Assembly: GCF_051020985.1 (NCBI RefSeq)
Contig: NC_135000.1
Location: 21,358,784-21,422,783 of the forward strand
Origin: Nomia melanderi
Taxonomy: Eukaryota > Arthropoda > Insecta > Hymenoptera > Halictidae
DNA length: 64,000 bases
Direction: 5' to 3'
Positions 38,852-53,300 of the stretch are shown here, piece by piece. The number at the start of each line of letters is the position of its first letter. The stretch's first letter is position 1. The position numbers and the translations under genes are program-made. The notes beneath the pieces were generated by a model that was given only the letters and a program-made list of their open reading frames with translations, was not told where the DNA came from and ran no database searches.

Positions 38852-40291
38852 ATCCTGTCATCAATTTCCACCGCAATCTTCGCGCAACCAATCCCACGGA
38901 AATTTCTGTTCCACGACAGTTTCCCTTGATTCGCGCTCGAAAAAAAGTTCCCTAACGCGACGCTCCTCGAAGCTCCGTACGCGGTGCGCTCGGAACGCAT
39001 TATGTCCTGTCGACGATCGAGCGAAAACGGTTGACGCGGAAAATCACGCTGTTTCATCGGGACTCGCTCCCCCGTCCCCCGCCGAACAGGTTCAAAAGGT
39101 CTTTCAATGGCTCGGTTTTTAAATGCTTCGACGACATTTCCGCGATACGACGCCGGGGCCGGGAATATTCCGACGCGAAGTTTTCAGAAGCGTTACGCAA
39201 GCACTCGCGATTCGCATTCAAAGCGTGTGCGCGACATTTCTCTTCGACTCGCGGGGATGTCCTAGCCGGGGTAAGACAAGCGAAGGTTAGATATGTGAGG
39301 CGCGTCGAGCTACGTAAATCACGGAGAATGATGGCTATCGATCGATGGTTGACTCCCACAGTCATATCTCGTTTCGTGCTGTTCATACGCGACGCGCGTG
39401 AAAATTCTTGCCGCGGCTTTCGGGACTCGAAACTTCCATTCCACGTTTCCTATTATGAGAGCGGGGAAATGATATTGAACTTTCAGGCACGTACTCTTTT
39501 AACGACATCGAGATAAATCTTTATTTATCAATTTTCCTGGGTATACCTCCGGACGTAGCCTATCGAAATACGTTGGTATTTTTGACAGTAAACTGTCGGG
39601 AGGTAAGAAACTGGGCGAATTCTTTAATGGAATAGATAACAGATATTTCAATTTATCTGCATCATCGATGACATTAGAAATGAATTGAAGTAAAATGAAT
39701 CTACAATGAACCTTAATATTCTGATTCTTCTTTTAAAAGTCTGCGACTTTTCTTTCAGTCAAAGTGGAAGGTTGAAACAGTCGAAGAATCTTTTGAGTAA
39801 ACAAAATTGCTTCAAAATTACAACTTCCAAGAGAGTTAAGTTAATTCATAAACGTCACGTGCAACATCCGTGCAACGACGAAACGGCACGATAAAAGCTG
39901 TAATGGATTAATAATCGAAAGCTCGCCGCATCGCGCCGGTAAATAATATTCGCGGTAACGAGCTGGGATCGCGCTTTGATGCCGCGTCCATTAAACAGCC
40001 GTATATTATTACCGATAAAATCGGTCGGAATCAATTGGGCGCGGGGATCGTCGAAATAACACGCCGCACGATCGAGCAAGAAGGCTCCGACCCAGATTCA
40101 ATCGCGTCGACATTGAAGAAACACGCGATTAAGCGGACGACCGCCGTGTATTGTGTTCCCCGTTGAGTGGTCGCAGGATCCGAAAAACCGATCTTATTAT
40201 CGATAACGACCAACGATCGCTCGCGCGTCGTCGGATAATTAAAACTCGGCCTGCATCTTAAAGTTTCCCGAGAAAGGGAGGAAAAAGTGGG

Positions 40292-40296
<5 letters not shown>

Positions 40297-40334
<38 letters not shown>
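40297..40334. repeat. (AG)19 microsatellite
   Basis: This is an uninterrupted run of 19 AG units. The run of Ser-Leu codons in the minus-strand frame across it is a by-product of the repeat. Confidence 0.97.
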
Positions 40335-40339
<5 letters not shown>

Positions 40340-41980
40340 CAAAGAGGAAAAAAGAGGCGGACGACGGGAACGGAAGGGAAAAGCTGGTGTCTCGAGCGAG
40401 CGCCGGTGTACACCGGTTAAATAACTCGGGTGTAATAAGGAGCCGGCGCGTTACGCCTACTAAACGCTCGTAATAAGAAGCTTAATGGCAACGCCCGACT
40501 ATAACGACGATAACAATCATCATAACCGTAACGGGCATAATAACCGTAATGACCAGCGGGGACGCGATAATACGTCGTCGTTGCTGAATGCGGAGGGGGA
40601 CACGCCGAAATTTGTGGCCACGAAATGCGACGGTGTCGGCCGACCGGCCATAATTCCGCGCCCGGAATCAGTGGATCGTGGGTCGGGGTTAATACGCATT
40701 GGCTAATTCGTCGATGGCTCGAGCCCCTCGGACGGGACTTGGAGATACTTCAAACGGATGGGTTACTTGGGAATTGTTTGCTTGTTCCTGATGTCGGTTA
40801 CCCTGACCGCGCTTGTGCTACGTTGCAATACGTGGTTCCGCTCTGACACGGTTGAAGAACAGAGGATCACTGTTGTAACGTGTTATCGTTGAAGAATTCA
40901 CAAAATTGGAAGGATTATGTTTGGTTAAGTATGATATTAATTGTTAGAAAATTTGCTACTTGTAACTGTGATTCTATGACACGTTTGTAATTGAAGGTTG
41001 TAAAAGAGTTTTCAAGATTAAATCGAATATAAGGTTCTTTGTTAATGATTTTAGTGCTTCACGAATTATATGATAACGTTAGATTTAGTTCTATTACGTT
41101 ATTGCGTCTGTAACAGATAAAAACGTATCTATGAAGTTCTTAGTTCACTTTTTCAAATAAAGTTACCAATTATCTCACGATTAAAGAATAGTTCCAATCC
41201 TGAAATATCTTTTAACGAAGTAAATCAAGTACAACTATTTCCAAATATTAACTTCCAACCCCTTTAAAGCTTTCTTATTACAAAAGCACACCTCTCGAAA
41301 AACAGTTGCCAACAAAATTTTCATGTGCATTCCGGTAAGAACCGTTTAGAAATTATTCGAATTCCCGCTATTTGATTGTTCCATCAGCTTGAATCGCTCG
41401 GGGCGGTACTGCGACAGCAGCCGTGAAGAATGGACGAACATCCCGAAGTGCAGGGATGATCGATCACCGAGCGAATCGATCGGCGCCGGTCTCGATGTAG
41501 CGTCTTCCCGTCGATCGGACAACTGGCGAGGACACCGGATCGCGAATAGTGAACTTATCTATCGTAGTATGGTCGCGGGACAAAGGATAATAAATGGGTA
41601 CGCTCGGGCTGCTTGAGCATTCGAAAAGGTGGACGGAGTTGTGCTTCCAGACCGGGGCAACTTTAAATCACGCCGCTGCCACTGCGATGTAGATAACCGA
41701 GGCGGAGGCGAGCTGCTCCATTCTATTCCCGGGATGTCTCTATTTCTGCTGATAGACACCGCGTGGTCGGCCAAGCAATATCTGTCCTCGCAGCTTGGGC
41801 GGAAACGCCATCGGTCTTTACGGATTAGACCCGTTATGTTCACGGGTGGAGTCCCTTGTGCAGCTTCAACCGGTGGACATCCAAATGTTTCCACCGTGCA
41901 CTGTATCAGAGGTTTCAAATTATTCGAATATTACGCTGAGATTTAGAGAACGCAAACTAATTAGAAAATAGGAGCTTCTG

Positions 41981-42232
41981 TTAACCGTTTGACTTACAAT
42001 ATCGTGAGAGATTCGTGATGAAGATTGTAAGCAGAATTTAGCAAAAATAAATATTACTCGAGTCTTGTGAATTCGAATGAAATATCGTGTTTCCGTTATC
42101 AATTATTATATTTTAGAGCAAAAGTGGGCATAGGGTATGCATACAATTTTTCTCTTTTTTCGATACATTATCAATGACAAAGTTATTGTATTGATCACAG
42201 TTGAGAAATAAATCATAAGGCGAAGGGTTAAT
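41981..42232. mobile_element. Probable TTAA-flanked MITE, 252 bp
   Basis: The left end is TTAACCGTTTGACTTA. The inverted right end is TTAACCCTTCGCCTTA, with 13 of 16 bases shared. It has TTAA at both ends and a length like the other members. It lies in intron A-B. No coding frame. Confidence 0.5.
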
Positions 42233-43352
42233 AGAAAACATATTATTGTAAAACTCGAATATTTCAACTGAAGAAGTAATGATTTGAAAATTGGATATCA
42301 GTTCGAACTGTTTGAACATTGTTATTAAAAAGGGCTGTGCTTGTTAGAATAAATAGTATAATACGATAAGAGAAGTTAAGTGAAATTTAAGTACCACAAG
42401 TTTATTCAACAGAGATAGTCTTAGGATTGAGTAATATTCGAATAAATAGGAACATTTGGTACCATTTAAAGTTCGGAAACGTCGAACAGTTTGGATAGTT
42501 CGAATTCTACTGACCACCCCGAAAGGTCGGCGACGACAACACAAAATGGAGGATTCAGATCCTCACGTTCGACGACGTAGATCGCGTCTGCTTAGCATCT
42601 TGGTTTCCTTGACAACAGAGTTATAGTGGGAGAAGCCCGATTTACTCGCGGGTGAAGCTCGGACAACATGGGATTAGACTATGCGGGCAGGGGGCGATTA
42701 AATTAAATGCCCTGGTATAGATCGTCCTGACGTGGTGCGCGTAACGATAACAGATGGATTTCCTCGACGAAATTGATTCTGCTGGAACCAAGCGAAAGTT
42801 TATGTAAACAGCCTTCTCGAATTTGAAAAGTTCACCGTTACAGGATGTAGGCACGCTAAGTACTGTCCGAGAATTTTATTAAAACTTATATTACTGAAGT
42901 TTTTCTACTTTGTTGGTAAAACGAGTATTAATCAGATCATTTCAGCAGTATAATTTGAAACTATCAATTTTCAGATGGATTTCATAAAACTGTAGTGTAG
43001 CTGTTATTTTTATTAATTATACTTATTGTTCTATTTTGTATGCTCGCAATTTTTACAATATTCAGATTAATATTAATTTCAATAATTCCCTATTCACAGT
43101 TAATGAATGACCTCCGAAGTCTAGAATTTTGCTGCTCTCGACTGCAGATGAGAATTATTCAATATATTAGCTGCGCGACAAGTTTTCCGTTCATGCAGGA
43201 CGTTCTACAAATCTCGCGATTCATATGGGAATTGCACGGGGTTGATATTAAACGTTTCTAGATTACGAATAATAAAATTCTCGAGTGGATAGCATGCAAA
43301 AAGATGTAAACCCCGTTCGGGAGATTCATAAAGTGATCCGAATTCCTTACAG

Positions 43353-43520
43353 GACCTGCACAGCGTCGACCTGGAGGAATTCAAGCACGGCGGGACCAAT
43401 ATCACTGCCTTTCGATTAGTGGACCCGGAGAAGCCAGAAATTCAGAAGGTCGTGCAAGATTGGATCTACGGCGAGAAACGTTATAATCGGGAGCTCGATA
43501 TGGGACAAAGCTCGAACAAG
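43353..43520 (+). CDS. Kainate receptor exon B: amino-terminal domain, second lobe
   Basis: This is a 168-bp exon of 56 codons, in phase 0 at both ends. It starts DLHSVDLEEF and contains GGTNITAFRLVDPE, which matches the kainate-family DL..LD.E.(Y/F)...G.N(M/I)T.FR segment following the TTL/TSL end of the previous exon. It ends with a charged, probably surface-exposed stretch, ELDMGQSSNK. One N-glycosylation sequon (NIT) is at 43398-43406, consistent with an extracellular position. The acceptor is CTTACAG ending at 43352, with a poor pyrimidine tract. The donor is GTATGA at 43521, a weaker match than the GTGAGT donors of the neighbouring exons. The frame has no stop, and the join to 32008 restores the family order exactly. 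Confidence 0.93.
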
Positions 43521-46500
43521 GTATGACAAAATTTGCCATTCAGTGTTATCACAAAGTTTAATTATTCAGAACACGTGCCGATATCAAAATTTCCATAGAA
43601 AGTCAGGAAGCAGTATGATAAAGAGAGAGTACGTGATAAATGTTACTATTACTGTGGGAGTGTTTGTACAAACTTCCACAAGCAATTTCGCCAAAATCAA
43701 ATTGGAAGATAAATTTATTGGACTCGTCCAAGGTGAATTGATTAAAAAGTAAAAAGATAAAGGGGATATTAATTTGCCATTTCACTGTACATCGTACATT
43801 CGTGCGTATCAAATATTGTATAAACCTTCGGGATTGTTTAATCGGCAGTGTTTGATAATTAAATACCTCTTACTATTTATTGTTTTGTTTTTCATTGTAG
43901 AAATAATTGATCGTTGATCTTTATAATATAAATCGTTTTTTATCGTGCGTACGGTGCGTGTGAAACTGTATCAGCGAGTATAACAGTAGCTGTTTCGGGT
44001 CAGTAGTTTAATGGATATTTAATATCAAATGTGCACGCGAGCGCGAATATTAATTTCATCCCTTTGTTTTCTGTTCTCGGGTCACCCCAGATCAAATAGA
44101 TTACTTTTCGGGTGTGGCGGCAGGGATTTTGATGGAATCGAAATTGCATGATGTGGTCCATATAAAATTAGAGAGCGATATTAAATGCAGCAAATCACAA
44201 TTCCTTTTCCTCACTTTCACAAGAGCGGCGAACAAAAATTAATGTTTATCCCGATAGCTAATTATACCTTGTACATCCTGTTTTCCATTGAAGATCATAA
44301 CGTACGATGATACTCGTAATACATGACTCTCGTTTTCCAGAAATTCACCAAAGACAATACCAGTTTCCTAAACAGAATACTATTCAGACAATAATTTCCC
44401 CTAAGAAATACTGTAAAAAGCACTTTTCATTAACTAGCTTCATATCGCATGCATTCTATACAACATAGCACTTTCAACTTTCCCATAAACGTATAAAAAT
44501 CCGTAGTCCACATATAACGATAGAGAAACACTACACACGTCAATATCAAACATCTCACCATACCGTATTCCGTTTCATTCGAATTTTTTATGACACGTTT
44601 CGAGCAATAACAAAAATCTCAAAACCGAGCGCCTAGAGCGTACGTTTCTCCTGTGCACTATCAGCTCGCAGGTAGTCGGCCCGGAGCCGATACAGCGAGT
44701 GAGAGTTTCGCCGTGCACACGTGCGAACTTAATTATTGGCGGATCGTAGACTCCGGCGAAAGGGATTTTAACAGTAGCACAGGCGGTGCTGCAGCGGCGC
44801 GATGTAATTTTCCCAGTGAACGAGCGTACGAACTCATCGGATCGGCCCGTATGCATGCAAATGGCGCGAAGATTGTTCCGCGACGCGCAACCTAATACCA
44901 ACGGGGCGTCGCGCGTCGCTTAAAACCACATCGCCTGTCTTAATAACGTTCTAATTTCGCATTCTTCGAGCAACGCAACCTTGACAGTTTCACCATCGAT
45001 CTCCGGCGTGACGGCCGCGACACGACCGCACCGTTCGTTGAACGTAAGCCTGTCGGACGTAATAATTGGGTATTAGCTATTCAAAAGTTGAATGACGTCG
45101 CGGGAAATTCAATTTCCCGTAGCACGTGCCTGAATCTCATAAGAATGCAAATACCACAAAGGCGCGCGAAACTCGCGCCGGATGCTGTCGGGCCGAACTT
45201 CTCGGCCGCCGGCCGCGAAAGACCCTCCTGTTTGTGAAAACTTAATGCCGGTATGACGGACTATCTCCCCGCTGTGCACGATCAATCTGCATTTTTATTT
45301 TGATCGAGTCGAATCGCTTCCAAAAGCGGGGGAGTGGGACCGTGCTGGTTATTATTATAGGAAACACATAAAACTCACTGTTTCGAACTATTCCATGTGA
45401 TGAACCGGGAAGTCCGAGGTTCTTTTGACAAATTAATGATGGAGCACGTTTGAATGATTGAGAATAATGTTTACGAGTATACGGTTTATTTGATAGTTGA
45501 CTCTCTCGGCGCGTAGTACGGCCGCCTGTCGACAAAACCCGAAAATTCGATTATTCAGATATCGAAAATTGAAGGTTGCTAATACGTTGCTGAGTATTCC
45601 CTATTATAAAATAAAAATGTGTAAATAAATTCCGTTTCTCTATTTCTATAACATTGGAATCGAAACGTAAAATATCCATTGTTATTGAAAAAACTTCATA
45701 ATATCCTCATAATGTAAACAAAAATATTACCACTCTATGTCTAGCTCTATACCTTGCAACTTTGGTCTGAAGTGAAAAAGTTGACACTTCGTTTAATCGT
45801 TTTTGGTTAGCTTACCGTAAAGGAATTAAGAAAATATTTTCAATAGTTCCCAGTGTTTTTGACATTCCTTCTACAACGAAACATATTATGATGAATTCCG
45901 AATTTTTGCCGAATCGTTCAATCGTGTTCGAAGATATTATTTTTTTGAAATTGAAAGAAACAAAGGCAGTAGCGTATGAATGCGATGATACTATCGCGTG
46001 AAATAAATTCCACTATCATCGACAAAATTTAATAATTCCGCAGACATATTTTGGTCACGTTCGTGTTCGCAGGGTTCGCGTCGAAACATTCGGGCGAATG
46101 AATTATTTTGCAGCCCCGAATAGAGACTCGTTCGAACAGTTATCGCGTTCTTGTTATTTTCATAGACAAACGAAATTCGTAGCCAATTTCGGCGCGCTGT
46201 TCGATTGATCGAGGGAATTTCGTCGCGGAAGTTACCCGTGCAATTTACCCACTTCCTCTGCGTGTTCGCCGCTCACATCAGTCGCATTAAACCCGCTAAC
46301 GAAATAACATCACATTACAGAATACGGGAACGTGTGTGTGCGAGTACCTATCTATTATGTATGTGCGCGCACCTTCCGCGTGTAAATACACGAGATACAC
46401 GCGCTCCTGCGTCCATTAGATATTTGCGTTCCGTCTACCTGCTTTATACGTCGAAATGTTACAGTGAAAATTGCTGGAGCGATCAATCGAATTATTCTGC

Positions 46501-46691
46501 GATTGAAAACACAAATTTTCAAAAGCGGAGGAGAAAAATCGATGGACGAATTGGAATAACAGTCTCTTTATAAATAGAACAACAAGGGGATAATTTTACG
46601 TTCATAACCGTTAGCTTTCCGTTCGGTACTTTAGCAGGTCGACGTGCAGCCAATATGCGGCACATAAGGGTTCAGATTAGAGATCAACCAT

Positions 46692-47321
46692 TGTCTATTT
46701 TTTCACTTTAGCCCAGGTATCGTAAAGTCGTGTTCCAGAGGGTCCGTTAGAATTTCAGGAAAAAGTGTCCTCAAGGATCTTGACCTAATGGAATTTCTCT
46801 AACGTTGCCAAATATTCGTCCAGCGGAGCAACCAACTCCGTCACCCCCGCTCCACGGAAGTACCGCGCTACGGGCGCGGTGGAAGGGGATGATACAGGAG
46901 TGGCTATCATACTTAGGAAGGGATGGAAAAACCGCCCGTGGGACCCTCCTTCTTACATCGAGAGGGAGGGAGTGGGCCCAGGAGGATTATAAAAATCCTT
47001 CAGAGATTTGAGAATCGGTCAGAGTTGTAGAATCGGAACAGAAACAGCGTCAGTACAGTTGGAATACAGTTTAGAAATAAACCAGAATCAGAATCAGTTG
47101 AGAATTAGAAACAAGAACACGTTCAATCAGGAACACGTTCATTCAGGAACAAATTAGAAACACTTCAGAAAACCTCCATTCGGGGAGGTACATCATTCAG
47201 TCAATCAGACGTTAGAACTGTTAGTCCCAAGATTGGGTGATCCTTCGAGAAAAATTCAGCATATACTCAAAAATGCTCGTGACAGTTAGATTGCGTTAAC
47301 ATTTGGTCCTTCCAGCCGGAT
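46692..47321 (+). mobile_element. Probable BEL/Pao-type LTR and leader relic
   Basis: The sequence at 47302-47321, TTTGGTCCTTCCAGCCGGAT, resembles the leader that follows the 5' LTR in insect BEL/Pao retrotransposons as I recall it. Just upstream the sequence ends in AACA, as an LTR 3' end would. A TATAAAA box at 46988-46994 lies about 310 bp before that end and is followed by an A/G-rich tract containing a 16-bp direct repeat (47116-47131 and 47132-47147). A possible LTR start with TGT is at 46692, but the 5' boundary is a guess. No gag or pol frame follows, so this is a fragment. Confidence 0.4.
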
Positions 47322-50300
47322 CAACGTTGACGAGTGTTAACACAGAAGCTTCTGCTGAAGTTTCCTTTTTTTATTTTTGATATCGAGAAATGTGAGCGGA
47401 GGAACTTGGTAGAACGGGACTAAGAAGCGCATTTAGTTTATCTGCGCCTGAGAAAAGGAAAACGTATCGAACAATGCGAAAGGAATTTCTGCTTCCTTCG
47501 TACGGCAGCTACGAGCCAATTAGATCAACGAAGAAACTTCTATCGGGCCACTTTTAATCCGCCTCGCAGCGGTAGAAGGTTAAATACAATTTTCAGGTTG
47601 CTCGAATTCTTGGTAGAGACGCAGATGCTTCGAACACCGATCGACTCAACCGGTTAAGAAAGCTGCAGGGCTAATCTTATTATGCCGGAACGGATTATTA
47701 CGGAACTTCCCAGCATTCGACATCATTAAGTTACAGAAACTTGCATAGTAAACTTCTAAATAATTCCGGAACAATCTCACGCTCCCTTAAAAATGGATTC
47801 TGTACAGCGACTTGGAAACTTCTTCGGATAGGTATCAGATGTTTCTTCATTACACTGTCACCTTATGTACGCTGTTTAACGCTTACTGTTATACTTAAAG
47901 TTTCTTAAAGAAAATTAACTTTAATTTCGAAACGTTCCTCTAAGTAATTTAATGGTTTACAGAGTAACTCTTACTGCGTGGAATTTGTTTTACGAAGCAA
48001 TAATATAATATGATAAACAAGCATGGAAATTATAGAAAATAAGTGATCAAAGGTGAATAAAAACAAGGCAAAAGGATCTCTAAAAATATAATCTAGTACT
48101 CTTAAAATTCATTACGCAGTGATTTGAAGTATACTTATACAATTATGTAAACGTCACATTATAAAATTCATACACAAATATTACAAATATACAAATATAA
48201 CAAAAATATGACGTCTAACTTTTATAAAAATTAGAATACTTTTAAATTGACACTAATAATCTTTATTCATTAAATATTTGAATAATTCAGCATTAAATGC
48301 GCGAATCAATGTGCCATTATTGCATTATTCGTTCTTCGTTCTTTTGCATGCCTTTTTCTGCCAAGTTCTTCTATGGCCTAGTTTCCGTAGCACCTTCATC
48401 GATGTTCCACTAGGATCCAAAGAAGTTTATAGAATAATGTCGTGCTCAAGGGAAACGGGCCGCCTAATTGGTAGTTCTTCGAACGGGCTACGAGCCGACA
48501 TCACCAAAGCAGATTATATCATTGCGCGCATCTGGCACAGTATCAACCGCGGAAAAGTTGAACAGCGAATATGGAGACTCGGTCATCTCGCAGGGAGTAA
48601 CATCTGCCGCACCCGACGCCAGGTTTCGGCTCTTAAAAAGGCTAAATTGCATCGACTGGCTCGTATGTTCGCGCAAAACTTTCCCAGCATCCCAACTTTT
48701 TGCTGAAACTCCACGTGGTACGGTCAAGTATCGGGGAATCTGATGGATCCCCCGTAATGCCTCGTCTTGATATTATTAGTTGCGAGTTGATAAATTGAGC
48801 GTCTTGTGGTGTTCATTTCTAACATCGATCAAACACCGTGAAATGTTTCAACGAAGTTTGAAGTCTCGGAAATTATTAGGAATGATCAGAAAAATCTTCT
48901 TTTCCCACATTTCAACTTTTTTAATTAGTTTATATATTAGTTTATTTCATACGGAATTTAAAAATAACTTCGTCTCTGTTTTTAAATATCTGTAAGAATG
49001 AACTCGAAACGCCCCGGATTTAAAGTTACCTTATAAATGAGTATATTTGGCATTTATATTATATATAAATATGCAAGGAACATAATGTAAATATTTTTCA
49101 ATGGACTGCACAAGAAATTGTCATCTTATTTTCGTCGTAATAGAAGTCTTAACTAATATATGGATAAGTTAAACTCTAACAAACATCTACAGTTTATATA
49201 GTTCTGATATAACACTGTACAATACTTCATGATATAATATTAATTGATTAAATATCAGTCGTAAATTACTTTCCCTCAGACCCGACACGTTACCATTCGA
49301 CGTACCATCTAACTTTCATTGTTCCGTTTTCATCTCTGTCCGACTTTCCTTGCCCTTCATTTCCGGACATCATGTCGAGCGAATTTCCTCAAACAGCACC
49401 AGCACGAATTCACTGTCCGTTTCCATCTCCTCATTCGCATCGAAGTCATCGACTGTTAGAAACAGTGGAATGTTTGAACCGTCGTGACAGTAAACTTCCT
49501 CCCGCGGTTTTCTGCGTGCGAAGGATCGATTGCGTTCGACACAATCCTGCTGAGGTGTCTTTCTTAACCTGAGAAAAAACGAGAATTGTGGTTGGCAAAT
49601 CTGAATAGATTTCTATTCGCAAAAAGTTAGTAAATTTTTCATTGAATGATCAAATTTTTATAAAATTTCAAAATTCATCCGTCTTGATTACGATATATTA
49701 ACATTAAAGATGAATAAGAAACTTATAATATAATCATGTTATCGTACAATATTGAAATTCATTGTCTAAAGTGCCTCTAGCAAAGAAGCAAATCGTTTTT
49801 AACGATTCAATCGATCCTACTCTCGAATTCTCATTACAGAGCGGCACGTGACTGTAGGCAGAGAATACGTGGTCTTTAAAGGGCCATTTGTTCGGGGAAA
49901 ATTTCGGTCCTTACGGGCCAGGCAGGTGAAACCGAATTTAACGAAGTCCCGGCGAAAAGTGCATCCTGGAGCGCATCTATCGCGGGAAGGGTTGGGCTTT
50001 CGTGGAGTCGTTTCCTCCGCGTTATGAACGGGTCAGGGATCAAACAAGCGTGCCTCTTCGAGAAAAGAAATGAATGGAGGTATAGGAAAGCTAGAAAGAC
50101 CGAGGGTAAAAAGATATAAAGCTCGGCAACGTTAGGATGCCCCGGGGTGCCTTCCACCAACCCCGGCATCCATTATTTAACCTCTCGCCGCTGATCTCGT
50201 TCAATTGTTTGCGTTTTCACAGGTGAACCTGATCTTATTTTCTGCGTTTCTATCGGCCCCTCGCGAGGCCTCCGGTTATTTAAAGACCAACAGCTTGGAA

Positions 50301-53300
50301 TATTTTCAGCGGGCTCAATGCTGCTTCGATTATTGCATCCGCGGTATACACTTTCTGCTATTAAATTACCAGATGTAACAATTCCTTAAAGGAATTTTAC
50401 TATTTGATTATAGTTTTCATTTTGGTTTCCAATGTATTTAAAAAGATAACAGACGAAGTGAGTTTTCTTGGAGGCAATATCAAATAGTTTTGATTCAACT
50501 TTAATGGAATTTCAGCTCGCATCTTTCAATTTTTCGGTTACTTTGTAATCTACAAATTCAAAGAATAATTTATTCTTATATAAAAATGTATCTTTTCAGT
50601 TCATAGTATAATTTATTCGAGAAACCCAATAGGATTTCCCACAAGAACCTTTCTCAAAGACTTCCTATAATGAAACAACAGCGCGAATAATTTACAAGCA
50701 ACAATAAACCAGACACTCTAACACTTCCCCAAATTCCCGATCGCGAAAACACGTAAATTCAGGAGCGTCTTAATTAGCCTAACAAGGTAACAAAAAAAAA
50801 AAATTAGAGGAAAGCAGCTGGAAGCAATTTCTCCAGCACTAATCTAAATAAGATTATCGTTTCTCTCCCAAAGTTCCCAGCGTTCTCGCCGATGGAACGG
50901 GCACTCAAGAGGGGATCCGCGCGCCGTCAAAGAAATTCGCGCCGAAAATTAAAAAGGGAGCCGCTGCGAAAATTTGTATTCTCTCGGTTCCCCGACTAAC
51001 CCGATTTACTCCCGCGAAGCATGGCCTGGGTCCCGCTCGATTCCCATCGCGCGACCGGTAGAAAGAATCCGCCCGGCGCAAAAAAGGACCGCTTTAATTC
51101 CGGCGGGCGAGCGAGCGCGGGAACGAAAGATTCGCTGAAATGTCGCCGAGGGCGGGCACAAAAGCGACCGGGGGCGAAGGACGCGAGAGCCGGGTTGTTC
51201 GACGAATACGGAATCGCGTTTATTGTACCCGTAACTCAGCGCAATTACACGTAACAGAAAGTCGTTAGCCGACGGGCACGGGATCGCCGACGGAACCAGC
51301 ACGGCTGCCGCTCCGTTCGAGGCTCTTCCGCGCGCGCGCCTGCATTAGAAATTCCGCGCAGATCCCCGGATAGGCGACCGGCGACGAGTATGTAAATACA
51401 TGTACACACGGATGCGGGAAAATTGAGCGGATGTGAGTAAATGATGGTACGTGACGCCGATCTCAGACCGCCTGGAGACACTGGAACCTTACGAGGCCAG
51501 ATCTTGGCGTACACTGAAGAAAAGTGACGCTCGAGTGACAGTCATGGTAATACGGTGCCACGAAATGTCGCTGGTGACACTTTCCCACATGATTTTGATT
51601 TATCCTGGGTCTAATAGGCAACTGCCTTAGTTTTCGAGACATCGCGAGAGGATTCGAACTTCGAGTTTTAAACATTGTTACTTAGGGGCGTACGAAAGCT
51701 TTGTTTGAAATAGGGTTTAGTATTGTCTTATGTGTGAATGTGATTGATGAAGAGATTTTTAAACGATTATAGTTTCTGCTTTTAGTAGATTGTGAATATT
51801 TATAGTTTGTTTCGCATTCTTAAAATACTCGGCATCGAACGGGCGCCATTTTCTGTAAACGGAGATATGCTGATTGCTTCGAGTTTACTGGAATACCAAT
51901 GAACATCGATTGAAAGGAAGAAACAAGACGAGTAACAATCTTTGACTGCCATTTCCCGGGTGTAAAATTAACTTGCTGATTGGGACTGTCTTATCGCAGA
52001 CTTCTATTTTCTCGTTGAACATAACCTCAAAGTCCGTTGCGCTACGGTTGATGAATCTTAACGAGGATGCGGACAGAATCTTATCCGGCAAATGGTTTAA
52101 AACGAAGTTAAAAGATGAATTGATTTTCTAAAAAAAGGAAATGCTCCTTTCTAAGCCGTGCTATCGATAAAAAGAAGCGTTCCAAATAGGCGTCTCGTTC
52201 GCTGAATATTTATCAGAGGGAAACATGGCTGCTCGAGGAACAGCAAATTCCGAGCGTTCTCATGAGAGAGTCAAAATGGAAGTCGAGTCCTGACGAAGCC
52301 ACCGGGCGAAATTTCCTTCAATGGAATTTCATAATAACCGTACAGCTTTTATCGTTGTTTTCGACGCCGGTTGCAAAGACAGACAGAACTCGAACGAGTT
52401 AATCCCGTCGACCCTTTTACAAGCCGATTCGAGAAAGTTTCGTCGTTCTTGCGATCCACCGTTGATCCCCGAGCACTTTGTATTTCGTGAAATTGAATTC
52501 GCTCGCGGGGAGTTCCGCGAATTTCTTTCGTCGACGGGATAACGTGCCTTTTCGGTCGTGCCGGTGATGTCGTTACAAAGAAATCCGCGATATTCGATAT
52601 TTGAACGGAATCATCGCTGCACAAAAGGGAATTACCCCAATTTTCTTCTATCAGGTGGTTCAACGTTTGCATTAATCCTTGAAACCGTATTTACTCTTTT
52701 GTTCGACGGATTCATGTTATAAAACATGCAGGATAAGTTATAAAATTCGTTTTAATATTTATTTTCAGTTTCAGAATAACGAAATGTATGTAACAAGCTT
52801 TACATAATTTCAAATTTCTCCTACGCAAGATTTACCTGTATATTGCGATCTACTATCGGCGACACTTTATACAATTTTATTTACAGCTGCATGTTGTTTA
52901 CATGTATGAATAAAATTTCTTGTTTTTCGAATAATGAATATTGTTTGTTTCATGCGCACGCGGAGCAGAACAACCTCACCTGCATAAAGGTAAGCGGTCT
53001 CGCAAATTTTCATTGTGGATCGCGATCCCCGCGTTACTGACTGTAAACTCCAGATATACATATTAATATTGAATCATTCCCACAATAACGATCGATTATT
53101 TATGTTTATGCAATTACAATGCTTCGAAAATGTCTTCATGATTCGGACGGTAGACGGAATGAAAACAGTGTTCGTTTTATTTATCCTGCTCACAATCAAT
53201 TTCGTTGGTTTGGGAACACGAATGAAACGATGGAAAATATTCTGCAAATTTAATTTAAATACTTTTATCATTCTTTTGAAAACTTTCTGTTACGGAAATT

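Larger units (their letters stand above)
32009..43352 (+). other. Intron A-B of the kainate receptor gene (11344 bp)
   Basis: It is bounded by donor GTGAGT and acceptor TTACAG, phase 0. No coding sequence is recognised inside. It carries an A/T-rich degenerate repeat at 36023-36147, a TTTAAA-type repeat at 38805-38851, a (GA)19 microsatellite at 40297-40334 and a TTAA-flanked short inverted-repeat element at 41981-42232. CpG-rich patches lie near 33.0-33.4 and 39.0-39.5 kb. The rest shows nothing I can name. Confidence 0.85.

Noticed and set aside
39031..39516. 161-codon + strand open frame rich in Arg and Ser
   Set aside because: Arg/Ser richness follows from CpG-rich DNA. No domain, and an opposing open frame overlaps.
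47337..47583. TTAA-bounded 247-bp interval after the LTR relic
   Set aside because: The size fits the MITE set, but the inverted ends do not match beyond TTAAC.
51640..51680. GATTCGAAC, a possible tRNA T-loop on the minus strand
   Set aside because: No A box, acceptor stem or anticodon stem could be placed around it.
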